Positions 22,787 through 33,966 of a DNA stretch of 64,000 nucleotides are shown in pieces (within the stretch, counting starts at the first letter, position 1; the number at the start of each line of letters is the position of its first letter). The notes below the pieces were generated by a model. The model was not told where the DNA came from, searched no databases, and saw nothing but the letters and a program-made list of their open reading frames with translations. This stretch comes from Ligustrum vulgare (taxonomy: Eukaryota; Streptophyta; Magnoliopsida; Lamiales; Oleaceae): contig OY743172.1 in the NCBI GenBank assembly GCA_963555705.1, forward strand, positions 23,745,446-23,809,445, in the 5' to 3' direction. The position numbers and the translations under genes are program-made.

Positions 22787-22929
22787 TCTGAAAAAAAGAT
22801 GTTGCTAAAAGAAAAAAAATTGAAATGAACTTGTAATGAAAGAAAGAAATCTGCTTGAGAAATGTTGCAAGAGAGTGAAATGATTTGGTTGGTATAATGG
22901 CAAAAAAAATGAGAATTTATAAAAAAAAA
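22787..22929. other. upstream sequence of the FAR1-like pseudogene
   Basis: A-rich sequence with no feature beyond possible former promoter DNA. Confidence 0.4.
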
Positions 22930-23745
22930 AACTACATCAAATTTGGAGAATGAAATGACTAGTCATGTAAAGAAAAATATAGCAAAAGTTGAAATTGAAT
23001 TGACAAGTTAAGAAAAGAAAAACAAAGAAAAAAACTGACACACAATTCAACTGAAAAAGAGTATACAAAAAAAATTTGAAAATATTTGATACAAAAATAT
23101 ATCAAAAAACGAGATTGATGAGACAATTCATGTAAGGAAAAAACAATGAAAAAAATTTGACATGACAATTCTACTAAAAAAGATTATACAAAAAAAGGTT
23201 GAATAGATTTTATATAAAAATACATTAAAAAATGAGATTGGTTTGACAATTCATGTAAGAAAAAAAAATTTGACATGACAATTCAACTAAAAAAGATTAT
23301 ACAAAAAAAAAATTGAATAGATTTTATATAAAAATACATCAAAAAACGAGATTGGTTTGACAATTCATTTAAGGAAAAAATAATGAAAAAAATTTTGACA
23401 CGACAATTCAACTGAAAAAATCTATACAAAAAAATATTGAAATGAATTTATATACAAATGCATCAAAAAACGATATTGATGTGACAATTCATGTAAGGAA
23501 AAAACAAAGAAAAAATTTGACATGACAATTCAACTAAAAAAATTAATACAAAAAATTGTTGAAATTTTTTTATATAAAAATACATCAAAAATCGAGATTG
23601 AAGTTACATGTCATGTAAAAAAACAGATAAAAAACTGACAAGAAAATACAACTGAAAAAATAAAAATAAAAAATCTTGACATAACAATTCGAGAGGAAAA
23701 AATTATAAACACAAATAAATTGACATGAATTTGTATATGGTGTAC
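22930..23745. repeat. tandem array of a ~114-124-bp AT-rich unit
   Basis: The phrase CGAGATTGATGTGACAATTC, followed by ATGTAAGGAAAAAACAA and later CATGACAATTCAACTAAAAA and TTTATATAAAAATACATCAA, recurs. Copies of GAGATTG or GATATTG sit at about 23111, 23234, 23348, 23472 and 23594, spacings of 123, 114, 124 and 122. A more diverged copy precedes and a decayed part-copy follows. No coding content. Confidence 0.85.
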
Positions 23746-24712
23746 TTGATTTCAAATTTTTGGAATTCTGTTTAATTTTTTACAAATTATAATGAGCCAT
23801 GAAATTTTTTGAAAATGATTAAAAAATTATGATGACACAGAAAATATTAGCCCCTGTTCTCTTTACTGTTTTGAGGTCGTTTTCTGTTTTTATTTTCGAA
23901 AACGCTAAAAACGCGTTCTCTTTACCATTTTCGAAAACACATTTTAGAAAAAAAAAAAAAAAATTTGTACACAAAACGCAAAACGCTCAAAACCTCGTTT
24001 TGGGCGTTTTGTGTGTATTTCGACAAAAAATGTTCAAAATGCGGAAAACGCGTTTTGAGATTTTTTTATAAAGAATTATCTTAACTTAGAATTAAGCTTA
24101 ATATAAATTTTTTATTTATTTATTACTTTTTTTTTTTTAGAATTATCCTAACTTGGAACTAAGCCTAAATAATTTTTTTTTTTTTTTTTTTAGAATTATC
24201 CTAACTTGGAACTAAGTTTAAATAAAGTTTTATTGAATTCAATATCAACATTACAAAAAAAAAATTAAGTGAGAATTCTTGTTATTATATTTCAAAAAAT
24301 GCACTGATAAATGGACTCTGATGGTTTTGAAAGAACTTGCATTTTCTGAATTTTAATAGAAGTAGAGCTTTTTCAAATCCCGAACTTGATCAAGCTGTGT
24401 TAATATAGACTCTTAATGCTTATATTAGTGTGTTGCATGTAACCATGTTTTCAGTGTATTGTGAAAGGAAATTTGAGTTTGAATTAGTAGTATTCTGCAA
24501 GCAAATTAATTAAAAATAATTTAAGTAGTATTATGCAAAATTTCAAACAGAACGTGTTTTCCATCTTTTCATTTTCAAAAACAGTTTTCAGAAATGACAA
24601 ACCAAACGGGTTTTCAGCAAATTTGAAAACAAAAATGAAAACAGAAAATACAAAATATTTTCGAAAATGAAAATACAAAATAAAATACAAACAGAACGTC
24701 ACCTTAAAGTTG
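23746..24712. mobile_element. MITE-like element with GTTCTSTTT inverted ends
   Basis: The left end near 23848 (GCCCCTGTTCTCTTTACTG) is matched by the right end, whose complement reads GGTGACGTTCTGTTTGTAT at about 24703. Inside are repeated AAAACG motifs, a palindromic CACAAAACGC ... GCGTTTTGTG stretch (23970-24020), and three copies of AGAATTATCCTAACTTGGAA. It has no transposase. The 100 bases before 23848 are unassigned. Confidence 0.5.
24072..24230. repeat. three tandem copies of an AGAATTATCCTAACTTGGAA unit
   Basis: Copies begin at 24072 (diverged), 24139 and 24192, each with (A)ACTAAGCCTAAATAA after it and separated by T-rich spacers of varying length. Confidence 0.8.
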
Positions 24713-26310
24713 CTGCAAAAACTTTTATCAAATGTATTTTCAGTAACTTTCTATGTTGACAAATGGCTTGTCTGTGAATTGGCTTCTACTTTCTATTTTG
24801 CTCCCTAACTATGATGAATGCATGGTATTGAGTCATTTTTAGATCTATTTACTATTTAGTCATTTCGACAGAGATATTCTTCAACGCAAGCTTAATTTGT
24901 GGGGATTCAAAGAATTTCAATCCATTTTTTTACTATTATCAATTTTCAGGATTTATGTTCTTAAAATGAGTTACTTGATTCTACTTGAAATGCAGTAGAA
25001 TGGAAGGAAAAATTCTGGGTTGGTATAAATAATCTTCTCCCTTTCTGTTTATTATTAAGAGTAGTTATGTTTGAGTCTTTTTTCTATCTGTATTGATAAT
25101 CTTTTTTTTTTTTTTTTTCATTTACGTGTTTACACTTGGATGTTTACAGGTACTTGAGCATTTATTCGGCCTTATTGTGAATTTCAACTCAAATTGTTAA
25201 TAGTTTGTCTTCTGAAAAATGTGACGCAAACTCAGGTTAACATTTGTATATAAGTTCTTTTTTTTAGAATTATATTTAAAAGAAAATTCAGTAAAATAGT
25301 GTAGCTTTGAAAGTGAGTAGCACATTTTCCAACAGGAATAAGTTGAGATTTTGGGTTTGTGGATTATTTTTCTACATATGTATTGTTTTTTTTTTTTTGG
25401 GGGTGGGTTTAGCTACTGTAACTTTTGTTGTTAGGACATAAATATTCAGGTATCTAACTATATCATCTGTTTCTACTGTGGTAGATTTATCCTGACAGTG
25501 TTGGATGGTATTGGGAAGGGCTTCGATCCTCTGTTTGATATTACTAAAATTGATAAATCACGTGTGTGTTTTAAACATCACATCATGTGTTAAATTAGTG
25601 AAGTATTGAATTTAAAAACTTGCTGAAATCATCCAGTGACTAGAAAGCAATGTGTTAGTTTTAATCGAGTTAACAATTTTCAAGATTTGCAAGTCGTGAA
25701 GTTACTTACACTGATCTTTATCATGTCTTATTTATAGGAGCAAGGTGGTTTGAAGCTTTTTGTACGGGCTTTTAATTCTAAGACACCTTTTCAAAGTGTT
25801 GCTATTGTTCAAAGACATCAAGGAAAAGGTTGGGCTATCATAGTCTCCGTCAACTTCGTCATCTCTTTCATCATCACCGTTCAAAGATGTCAATGACAGT
25901 ATCAGCTATTCCCAATCATCCAGCAAAGATTACACATTATCATCTTCAAAGTTTGGCCTTTTATCGAAAATATGATGCTTTACTCACTGTGCCATTGGTC
26001 TATTTTTTAGGATTGGTCTATGTATGCAAAATATTATTGGTATTAGTATTGATTTGCGGTTGGAAAAGAAGAATTTGGAATTAACCGTAGGATGATAAAT
26101 ATCGTAAAAGAGAGAAATGGTGAAAGGCTGAGTGGGGAGAAAGAAGGATAAAAATGTTGATGATAAGTACAAATAAAAAAACAAGTACAAGGAGAGGCAC
26201 AAAGAAAATGAGAGAAAATGACGGAGACAAGGCATTGGGTATTGATATTGAGACTTGAGAGTTTTGTTCATTTTTCTGCCAATATACATACATACATACA
26301 TATATAAGTT
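24713..26310. other. intergenic sequence, no supported gene
   Basis: T-rich sequence with several splice-site-like stretches. The 84-codon plus frame at 25830-26084 has a hydrophobic C-terminal segment (a VPLVYFLGLVYV run) but no family I recognise, and may be chance. The 26232 phrase CATTGGGTATTGATATTGAG resembles host sequence at 34275, on the other side of the pararetrovirus. ATAC repeats lie at 26285-26302. Confidence 0.4.
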
Positions 26311-26404
26311 CAAGGATAACTTGAACCTAAATGTCTCTGATACCAAATAGAACCCAGGTTAGATAGATCAAGGATAGTGCTGATAATATGAAAGAACAAT
26401 AATC
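26311..26404 (-). repeat. pararetrovirus terminal repeat, downstream copy
   Basis: This 94-bp stretch matches 33075-33168 at 92 of 94 positions by eye. It contains a one-mismatch version of the tRNA-Met primer site (26332-26345). It marks the point where the circular viral genome closes on itself. Confidence 0.9.
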
Positions 26405-26601
26405 AAAATAACGAAAAAAGATTCAACTGAAATGAAACAATTGAAAATAACTTGAACAACAAATGAATATTGAAAATAATTTTGAATTATAACGCTGAAC
26501 GTTACAAGGTATTTTGACAAGAGAAAGCTTTGGATAACGTATTCTCAAAGAGAATGTTTAACGCTCACTAACTCTCTGAATATTGAAGGAGTAGTTAATT
26601 T

Positions 26602-27535
26602 TTATCTCAAATTAGCTCTGCCTAACAATTGAAATGAATCCTTACATTTATAGAAGACTAGAAATGAAAAAGGTACAACAGACTTTTGAATAATTGAACT
26701 ACAGCTGGAAAAGTCTTGATTGAACAGTGATTGAACAGTGCTCTGTCGACTACTTTCCAAAAAGTAGGAATCTTGAATAGTGATTGAATTTTGAAAGTCG
26801 TTGATTGAATAGTGACTTGTCTGAAGCTTTTCCAAAAGCTTGCCAACCACTCCACCGAAAGTTTGAAAATAAGTCATCTTTTGATAAAGAAAGGCTTTCT
26901 TTATAAAAGTGAATTATAGATCTTTTGAAAAGGAGAATTTCTCCAATTTGAACTTTTGGCAAGTCCATAGCCATCAACGGATTTGAGAATTCTTTACCAG
27001 CTACCGTTTGAACTGGAATAGCTATTGACTTCTGAAGCACAGTAGTACCAATTTTTGAAAAACATTAAAATTTTGCAAATTCACCGAAAGCATGATGACA
27101 TGTTGCAAAATGAAAAATGAATCTGTTAATGTTTTCGTTGAAATCATTAACAGTTTCAAAGTATTTTTGCCAGAAATCAATTTTGCAAAATGGAGAACCC
27201 CAGTATTTTTGAGAAGTAATACAGGATTCATACCATCTTGAAGCTTGAAATTGAAAAGTAAAGAGACGATGTAATACATGGCAGGTATTACAATTGAAAT
27301 GAGGAGAAGAATCTTGAGAAGAAAGAATTGCTTCATTATTGACTTTCGAGAGGCAAAAAGAAAAATTTTGAGGAGATTTTTTGATTTTTGAAGATTTTGG
27401 GATTTCCAAAATCGAATCTTGAGGGTAATCTTGAAGACAAGAAAACCTGTTTGAAAGTGAAATTTGAGAAGAACTTTGATCTGCTAGAATAGCAGTTTTC
27501 TTGCTTTTCTTGAAGTATCTTGATGAAGAAGCCAT
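26602..27535 (-). pseudogene. pararetrovirus ORF2, unknown function, frameshifted
   Basis: An open frame begins at an ATG at 27535, just after the RNase H tail (an upstream ATG at 27586 lies in the same frame), and runs to 27065. It is rich in Ser and Lys at its start and in Phe, His and Cys later. Similar-composition frames continue in other phases at 26750-27040 and 26602-26877, so at least two shifts are likely. The position after the polyprotein gene is that of florendovirus ORF2, whose function is unknown. I see no domain, signal peptide or membrane segment that I can name. Confidence 0.6.
26645..26653 (-). promoter_or_regulatory. candidate TATA box of the viral pregenomic promoter
   Basis: CTATAAATG on the minus strand lies after ORF2 and about 300 bases before the primer site. 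That is the position expected for the pregenomic RNA promoter. Start site and activity are inferred only. Confidence 0.4.
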
Positions 27536-27706
27536 GAAATAAAAATTAGTATCTTTTGTTTGAACACTCTTTTGATTTGAACTCACTTTTTCTCTCTTTT
27601 GTGTAAGGAACTCTCTTGTGAGGAAATCTGCAAGAATGTTATCTTTTTTGATAGTTGAATAGTTATTTTGAGGACCAGTCCAAATACTAGAATAGTATCT
27701 GACAAG

Positions 27707-28546
27707 CTATTCTCGATTTGACCCTTTTGGAATCTGTTTGAGGACTCCACCATACCCTATGTCTGACGCATCTGTCTCAACGATAAGATTGGCACTAGAA
27801 TCAATAATTGAAAGGCATAGGATACTCTTAATGACACTTTTGACCTTTTGAATGGCTAGGGTACACTCAGGGCCCCATGGTTTTGGATTATTTTGAAGTC
27901 TTTTGAAGAGTGGGGAACAAAGAATTCTGATATCTTTGACAAAATCAGAAACATAATTCACACACCCAAGGAATCTTTGAAGAGAAGTTTTGTCAAGGAT
28001 TTGATCTGGAAATTTGTCAGTAAAATCCAAATTTCTTTGAATTGGTGTAATAGTTCCTTGAAAAATTGTATATCCAAGAAAACGAATACTTTCTTGACAT
28101 AAAACAATTTTCTTTGCAGAAACTGCTAAATCATTAATTTTGACAATTTTGAAAAAAGTATGAAGATGTTTGAAATGTTGTTCTAAACTTTCAGAATAGA
28201 GAAGAACATCATCAATGTAGACAATGAGGAAATTTTGAAAAGGATTAAAAATGTCATTCATAATTTTTTGAAATTCAGAAGGAGCATTTTTAAGTCCAAA
28301 TGGCATAACGTTCCATTCGTATTGATCAAAGGGAACATTGAATGCTGTTTTATAGCGATCTTCTTCTTTAATTTGAATCTGCCAAAATCTTGACTTCATA
28401 TCAAATTTTGAAAAGACAACTGCTTTGAGGAGACGATTGAGGAGGTCTTTCTTTTGAGGCATTGGATATCTTATCCATTGTAATGCAGAATTAAGATGCT
28501 TGTAATTGATTACAAGTCTGGGCGCACCCCTCTCAATTGAGAACAT
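27707..28546 (-). pseudogene. pararetrovirus reverse transcriptase and start of RNase H
   Basis: The frame carries RT motifs in order: RLVINYKHLN, FSKFDMKSRFWQI, a QYEWNVMPFGLKNAP stretch, the active site YIDDVLLYS, a FLGY primer-grip-type motif, and the first RNase H segment TDASDIGYGG. It stops at 27707. A late RNase H-like motif (ADFLTREL) is visible about 70 bases further on in another frame, so much of the RNase H domain seems lost between them. The N-terminal RT part and the protease-RT linker (28547-29009) lie in disrupted frames. The start used here is only the first ATG after the disruption, not a real start. Confidence 0.88.
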
Positions 28547-29009
28547 AGAACGCAGAACAACTCCAAGGAGACTTACTAGGACGAATTAGTCTTTTAGCAA
28601 GTAAATCCTTGATTTCCTTAGTGCAAAACTCAAGGAGTTCTTTGTTCATTTGAATAGGACGGGATTTTGTTGGAATATTTGATTCATGAAAATCAGAAGA
28701 ATAGGGGAGAGAAACAATATGTTTCTTTCTATTCCAGAAAGCATTTGGAATAGTAGAACATACTTCAGTTTTGAATTTTTTGAGAAAAAAAGAAATTTTT
28801 TCTTTATTCGATGAATTTTGAAGCTGATCAGAAATCCGCTGAAATTTGATTTCTTCCTTGAGGAAGGAAATGTGTTGTTTTTTGAAATTGATGTTGTTGA
28901 TAATTTGAGAAATAGACGCTTGCTTGAGAGCATTAACGTCCTTGAAAGAAGGAGGATTGATAAATTTGAAAGATAAATTTTGACCGAAAACTTTGGTCTG
29001 AAGACCATT

Positions 29010-29309
29010 TTAGTTAGCTTGAAAGGGATAAATTTGAACAATGAAAGGAGTACCAAGAATGACTTCTTGATCCAGATCTTTCACCAAGTAGAAAACATTT
29101 TTGAAACAAATGTTTGAATTGCAAACATGAGCTTTTGAAAGTTTATATTGAATGTTGAGTTTTTTACCACTAGCACCGTAAAGACGCTCAGTAGTTTTCT
29201 CAAAGTATTTTGTAGGTATTAATCCTTCTCGGATACAGTTTTGATCTGCTCCAGAATCAATTAAAACCCTGTTAGTAATTTGAAAGGTTTTATCGACGAC
29301 AATTGTCAT
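29010..29309 (-). pseudogene. pararetrovirus aspartic protease domain
   Basis: The catalytic motif IDSGADQNCI is followed at the usual distance by VILGTPF, the retropepsin flap and second-motif region. It lies in the same frame as the coat-protein segment (29319-30206), separated only by the stop codon at 29319-29321. It ends in a stop at 29010, beyond which the polyprotein frame shifts. Confidence 0.85.
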
Positions 29310-29318
29310 CTGACAATA

Positions 29319-30413
29319 CTACTTTTGAAGCTGAATACGATTAATAACATTAATCCTTTCTTCATCAGTTTGAAGAGGACTAAAATCATTAAGTCGATCA
29401 GAACTGGATTCTTCTTCTTCAGAAGAAGAAGAATCAGAATTATTTTGAATATTTGAAGAATTTTTGAGAATGGTAACATCAAGTTTAATTTCTTTAACTT
29501 GACGTTCCAGAAAGGAAATTTGAGACTTCATTTCCTTCACTTCTGATTTTAAATCAGAACTTGAAGTTTTAGAAGTAGATTCTTGATCAAATCTTTTTAG
29601 TATTTCTTTCATACTAAACGATTCATGGATTTTTGAGGAAGAAGGAAGGAGCGAAGAGAACTTCCTTTTTAATTGAGGGTTGTCAATCCTCTCAATTATT
29701 TCTTGAATAAGTTCTTCTTCTTTTGTAAGAACATTTATGGTTTTGCAACCACAAATCTCTTTACCTTCGCAAGGATGAGAAGAAGAGGAAGAATTAGATT
29801 CATTATCAGAATCTTCTTGATACTGATAAATTCTTTCTAATTCAGAATCATCACTGGATGATGAATTGAGTAGATTGAGAAGATCAAGTTTAACATCTTC
29901 ATCAATTTGAAGATTATTAATCTTATTCTTCATGGGACATTTGTTTGAGAAATGACCAGTTTGATTACACTTGAAACAAGTGACTTTGGCTGGATCAAAA
30001 GTTTTTTGAAAACGTTTTGGTTTTGAATGAAATTTTTGAAAAGAATTCTTTTGAAATGATTTTTGAAATTCAGGAGAAGATTTTGAGAAAAATCTTTTGG
30101 AATTTTGAAAATTTCCTTTCCTCAGAAATGAAGGAAACTTTTTCTTGTTTTTTGAAGAGGGAGGAAGAATTTTTTCAAAATCGTATTGTTCACAGAATGA
30201 ACCCAACTCATGCTTAGACCCAAAACTTTCAGATTTGAGTTTGGCTTTGAGTTTGATATCATTACAGAGAGTTAACCCTTCCTTATTGACGTAACTAACA
30301 AGTTCGCCATAAGTTAAGTCACCATAGGGAATTGAATTGTTATATTGAAGTTTGATTGAATTGCGAACCTTTTCTGCAAAAAGTTTAGGAAGTCCAGATA
30401 GAAATCTTTCTTT
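29319..30413 (-). pseudogene. pararetrovirus coat protein C-terminus with zinc knuckle and coiled-coil segment
   Basis: This is the continuation, in the same frame, of 30414-32879 after an in-frame TAG at 30414-30416. A Lys/Phe/Ser-rich basic stretch leads to the CCHC knuckle CFKCNQTGHFSNKC, which in caulimovirids binds viral RNA (family knowledge). Then come an acidic serine-rich region and a heptad-like segment (SEVKEMKSQISFLERQVKEI). The frame ends at 29319. The first ATG in this part is at 30206, but it is not a genuine start. Confidence 0.85.
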
Positions 30414-32879
30414 CTAGAACTCTTGATTGCAGTCATCGCGAAGTATGACTCTGGTAAGGAAGATATCCTTATACCATCTGAAGTCGTGCAATTTTGGACA
30501 AGACAAATTCATCAGAATTTCTGACGATCTATCTCGAAGGAAGTTTGGAGAACCGATAAAATGTTTGACAATGGCAAAGACAAGGGTCGTCAATGTATCA
30601 GAAACAATCTGACCATCTTCGATCTTTGTGGCATTAAAAACCTCTAAACAACTTGCGTCATTGAGATAATTAGACCACCATCCCTTTAATTGTCCAGTGA
30701 AACCGGCAATAAGATTATTACATGCATTCACTTCTTCAATCCTTTGACATCTGCATGCACTGAAGCACACATACATTTTTTCGATTGTTTGAATAATTTG
30801 GAATTCCGTCATTCCATCAATATTCCATTCAACGATTTTGTCACCTGAGTAAGTCTCAGTGACTTTCCTTTTAAAAGATGATTCTTCTAAAAGTAAATCT
30901 GGTTGAGAAGGACGAGGATAAAATGTTGGAAGTTTTGAATTTTGAAATTTCAATTTGTTTACTTGAAGAGGTTCTTCTTCAACAAATTGGTTTTCAACAT
31001 CTGAAATGTCAATTGTGTCGATATTTTTTGAAGATGCTGACATTTTTGAAAATTGAGCGGCAAGCTCTTTAATCACTACAGAATCAGTGTCTAAAGCTTT
31101 CTTACCGAGGTCAGGAGTAAGATTGGTAGGTTTGAAGAGTAACATTTGATTACTCGAAGAAGATGAAGAGGAAGGAGAATCTCTAATGGCAGAAAACTCA
31201 TTAGAGGGTATTTTAGATTTGTTATCAGTTTCAGAATTGGATTCAATTCTGTTTAACTGAGAACTCATAGAATGAAGAACAATATTTGTGTAATTGTTCT
31301 GGATTTGAAGATTTCTGACATCAACAGTTTTGGCTGCTGCATTATCAGTCCTATCTTCAGGAATTTGTTTGAAAGGGGATGCAGTCACTACTGCATTTCC
31401 ATGAGGAAAAAGAATTTCTTCAAGAGGAGGATATTCAGACTTGAAAGTCTGATCTGAAGAATTTTTCCAAATTTTTTCTTTTGAAGATGAAGTTTGAATG
31501 GATTTGGATTTCGAAGGAGATTTGGATTTGGAAGAAGATTTTGAAGACTTCTTTTGTTTACCAAAAACTTTGAAATTAATCCATTTGTAAAATGACAAAT
31601 CTTCTGGTTGAGCGAAGAACTCTTCCCAGTAAGATTCAATTTCTTCTTTTGAAAAATTTTGACGGAAAAGTTTCCGAAGATTTTTGACTTTGGGAGATTG
31701 ATCATTTTTGAATTCAGATCTTCTATCAATGCTAGAAGAAATGACGTTGAGTTGAGAAGATAAACTTCTTCTGTGATGTTTCTTTCTCAGAAGAGGAATT
31801 TCTTCAGAAGGAGGCTGCATATCAGATGCAGTAGGTGAATCTTGTTCAGATTCGGTATATTGAGGTTTTGGAATAACAGATTCAAAGTTGACATCTTTGA
31901 GTCTGTTGGATGAAGTTGAGAATCTTGAAGGAAAAACATTTGAATTTTGAAATGAATTTAAAGATTTAGATGAACTAGATCTTGAAATGTTTGAAGATTC
32001 TCCAAAGATCATCCTAACACTTCCATCAGGAAATGAAAGAATCTGATTAGGAGTATCAGATGAAGGAGGAGGCTCAGGTTTGTTGGCCCTTAGAATATCC
32101 CATTCTAAGCTCCTAGTTTGAAGATTCCAAGGAATTCTCTTAGGAATCATGGTGTTAGTATGAAGATCATTCACCTCCATAAGAAGCGATTCGTTTCTTG
32201 GAGACGAACGAAGAGCACGAATGTTGAGATTCGTACCCAAGAGTTTGTAATATACTCTGTATATTACAGCGAATGAATTTGATTCATCCAAACTAAGATT
32301 CTTAGTTTGAACATGAAGTTTGAGAATCTTAAGGATATGTTTATCAAAAAGACTGACTGTGAAGTTTGGATAGCAGTTTGAAAAGATTGGACCACTTTCT
32401 AGATTTGATTCTAGAACGGTCAAGAGCGAATGCTTGAAGTTTGAATGTCTTTGATCACGAAGAGTAACCAAGACAGGAATGTCAAGTCCAAGTCTGAACA
32501 AGGGCTTGAGAGCAATTTGAACAAGACCAATGTGTAAGAATTGAAATTTCTTACGATGTTCTTGTATGGAGTTTTTTGAAAGAAGAGCAAGCTTAGTTTT
32601 TTGACCCAAAACATGCATGGTTTGTTCATGTGTTTTGATGATGTAATTTTGAGAAAAATCAAATCGACCAATTTCATTGATAGATCCTTTGTCTACCTTA
32701 GGAATTGTCCAATTATGCAATAATTGTTCAATTTGAGAAATTTGAAGTTCATTTTTATTTTGAAAAGTTTCAGAATCATTTTGAAGTGATTCTTCAGTAT
32801 TTTGAAAATTGTTTGACAAATTATTAGCTCTATTTCTAGAACTACCAGATCCTTTGAACCAACTGGAAAAAGAGGACAT
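30414..32879 (-). pseudogene. pararetrovirus ORF1 N-terminal part: movement protein and coat protein
   Basis: An 821-codon open frame starts at the ATG at 32879, about 220 bases after the primer site. Residues ~90-250 resemble a 30K-type movement protein (HIGLVQIALKPLF, GLDIPVLVTLRDQR, a NCYPNF stretch). A Ser/Lys-rich linker follows. Near residues 680-821 lies the coat-protein core (a MTEFQI-like start, CRCQRIEEV, GQLKGWWSNYL, LYF-poor helices). The part from 30939 to 31545 is duplicated in inverse at 33169-33775. A single TAG at 30414-30416 ends the frame within the coat protein. Confidence 0.85.
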
Positions 32880-33074
32880 TGTCGGAACAAGGTAAGCTTG
32901 AAAGGTATTACTACCTGCAGAATGAAGGTGATACAGGATGAGACTTGGTCGGACTTTTACCTACTCCCCCACGTGGTCTTACACGATTTAACTTCCCTGC
33001 CTCCCGGTTTCGAACCATCCACTTACGACTCTCAGCCTGTAAAACAAATAGAACAACAGATAGATAACACTCTC

Positions 33075-33168
33075 CAAGGATAACTTGAACCTAAATGGCT
33101 CTGATACCAAATAGAACCCAGGTTAGATAGATCAAGGATAGTGCGGATAATATGAAAGAACAATAATC
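33075..33168 (-). repeat. pararetrovirus terminal repeat, upstream copy
   Basis: Direct repeat of 26311-26404 with two mismatches by eye. It contains the perfect primer-binding site and joins at 33168/33169 to an inverted internal fragment. Confidence 0.9.
33096..33109 (-). promoter_or_regulatory. tRNA-Met primer-binding site of the pararetrovirus
   Basis: The minus strand reads TGGTATCAGAGCCA, complementary to the 3' end of plant initiator tRNA-Met. Caulimovirids use this tRNA to prime minus-strand DNA synthesis, and by convention it is genome position 1. Confidence 0.9.
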
Positions 33169-33866
33169 TTCAAAATCTTCTTCCAAATCCAAATCTCCTT
33201 CGAAATCCAAATCCATTTAAACTTCATCTTCAAAAGAAAAAATTTGGAAAAATTCTTTAGATCAGACTTTCAAGTCTGAATATCCTCCTCTTGAAGAAAT
33301 TCTTTTTCCTCATGGAAATGCAGTTGTGACTGCATCCCCTTTCAAACAAATTCCTGAAGATAGGACTGATAATGCAGCAGCCAAAACTGTTGATGTCAGA
33401 AATCTTCAAATCCAGAACAATTACACAAATATTGTTCTTCATTCTATGAGTTCTCAGTTAAACAGAATTGAATCCAATTCTGAAACTGATAACAAATCCA
33501 AAATACCCTCTAATGAGTTTTCTGCCATTAGAGATTCTCCTTCCTCTTCATCTTCTTCGAGTAATCAAATGTTACTCTTCAAACCTACTAATCTTACTCC
33601 TGACCTCGGTAAGAAAGCTTTAGACACTGATTCTGCAGTGATTAAAGAGCTTGCCGCTCAATTTTCAAAAATGTCAGCATCTTCAAAAAATATCGACACA
33701 ATTGACATTTCAGATGTACAAAACCAATTTGTTGAAGAAGAACCTCTTCAAGTAAACAAATTGCAATTTCAAAATTTCGTTTCCTCAGAAATGAAGGAAA
33801 CTTCTTCTTGTTTTTTGAAGAGGAAGGAAGAATTTTTTCAAAACCGTATTGTTTACAGAATGATAC
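33169..33866 (+). pseudogene. rearranged duplicate fragments of the pararetrovirus
   Basis: Positions 33169-33775 are the inverse of 31545-30939 (spacer between movement and coat proteins), nearly identical. They leave a 195-codon plus-strand frame starting at 33326. At an AAAATTT microhomology (33771-33777) the sequence switches to a piece matching 30108-30209 in the same orientation as the main copy, so the later part of that frame is antisense to coat protein. It ends at a CA microsatellite. The 195-codon frame is therefore a chimera and not a gene. Confidence 0.88.
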
Positions 33867-33867
33867 C

Positions 33868-33893
33868 CACACACACACACACACACACACACA
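33868..33893. repeat. (CA)n microsatellite
   Basis: About 13 CA repeats at the right border of the pararetrovirus fragments. Confidence 0.95.
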
Positions 33894-33966
33894 TAACCCA
33901 TATAAGAAAATAAAAAGAAAAATATTCTACTAATTTAGGTTATGAAGAAATTTGCAAGCATTGGGT

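Larger units (their letters stand above)
26311..33866 (-). mobile_element. endogenous pararetrovirus (Caulimoviridae, florendovirus-like), near full length, plus rearranged ends
   Basis: Read on the minus strand, the unit runs from a terminal repeat with a tRNA-Met primer site (33168-33075). It continues through movement protein, coat protein with zinc knuckle, aspartic protease, reverse transcriptase and partial RNase H, and a separate second ORF, to a second copy of the terminal repeat (26404-26311). PBS to PBS is 6,764 bp, close to but below the 7-8 kb typical of the family. One large ORF carrying MP-CP-PR-RT-RH, followed by an unknown ORF2, is the layout described for florendoviruses; a petuvirus-like origin is the alternative. 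There are no LTRs and no integrase, as expected of a passively integrated DNA virus. The coding capacity is interrupted by stops, frameshifts and an RNase H deletion, so it is a relic. Extra rearranged pieces lie at 33169-33866. Confidence 0.88.

Noticed and set aside
25830..26084. 84-codon plus frame with hydrophobic end
   Set aside because: No homologue recognised, no clear gene context, and length within chance expectation. Noted only in the region entry.
28646..29056. 136-codon minus frame between protease and RT
   Set aside because: Its Leu/Ser/Lys-rich text shows no domain and lies in a frame other than the viral polyprotein; likely a shadow.
33326..33913. 195-codon plus-strand open frame
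   Set aside because: It is an inverted copy of the pararetrovirus spacer joined to antisense coat-protein sequence and a CA repeat, so not a gene.
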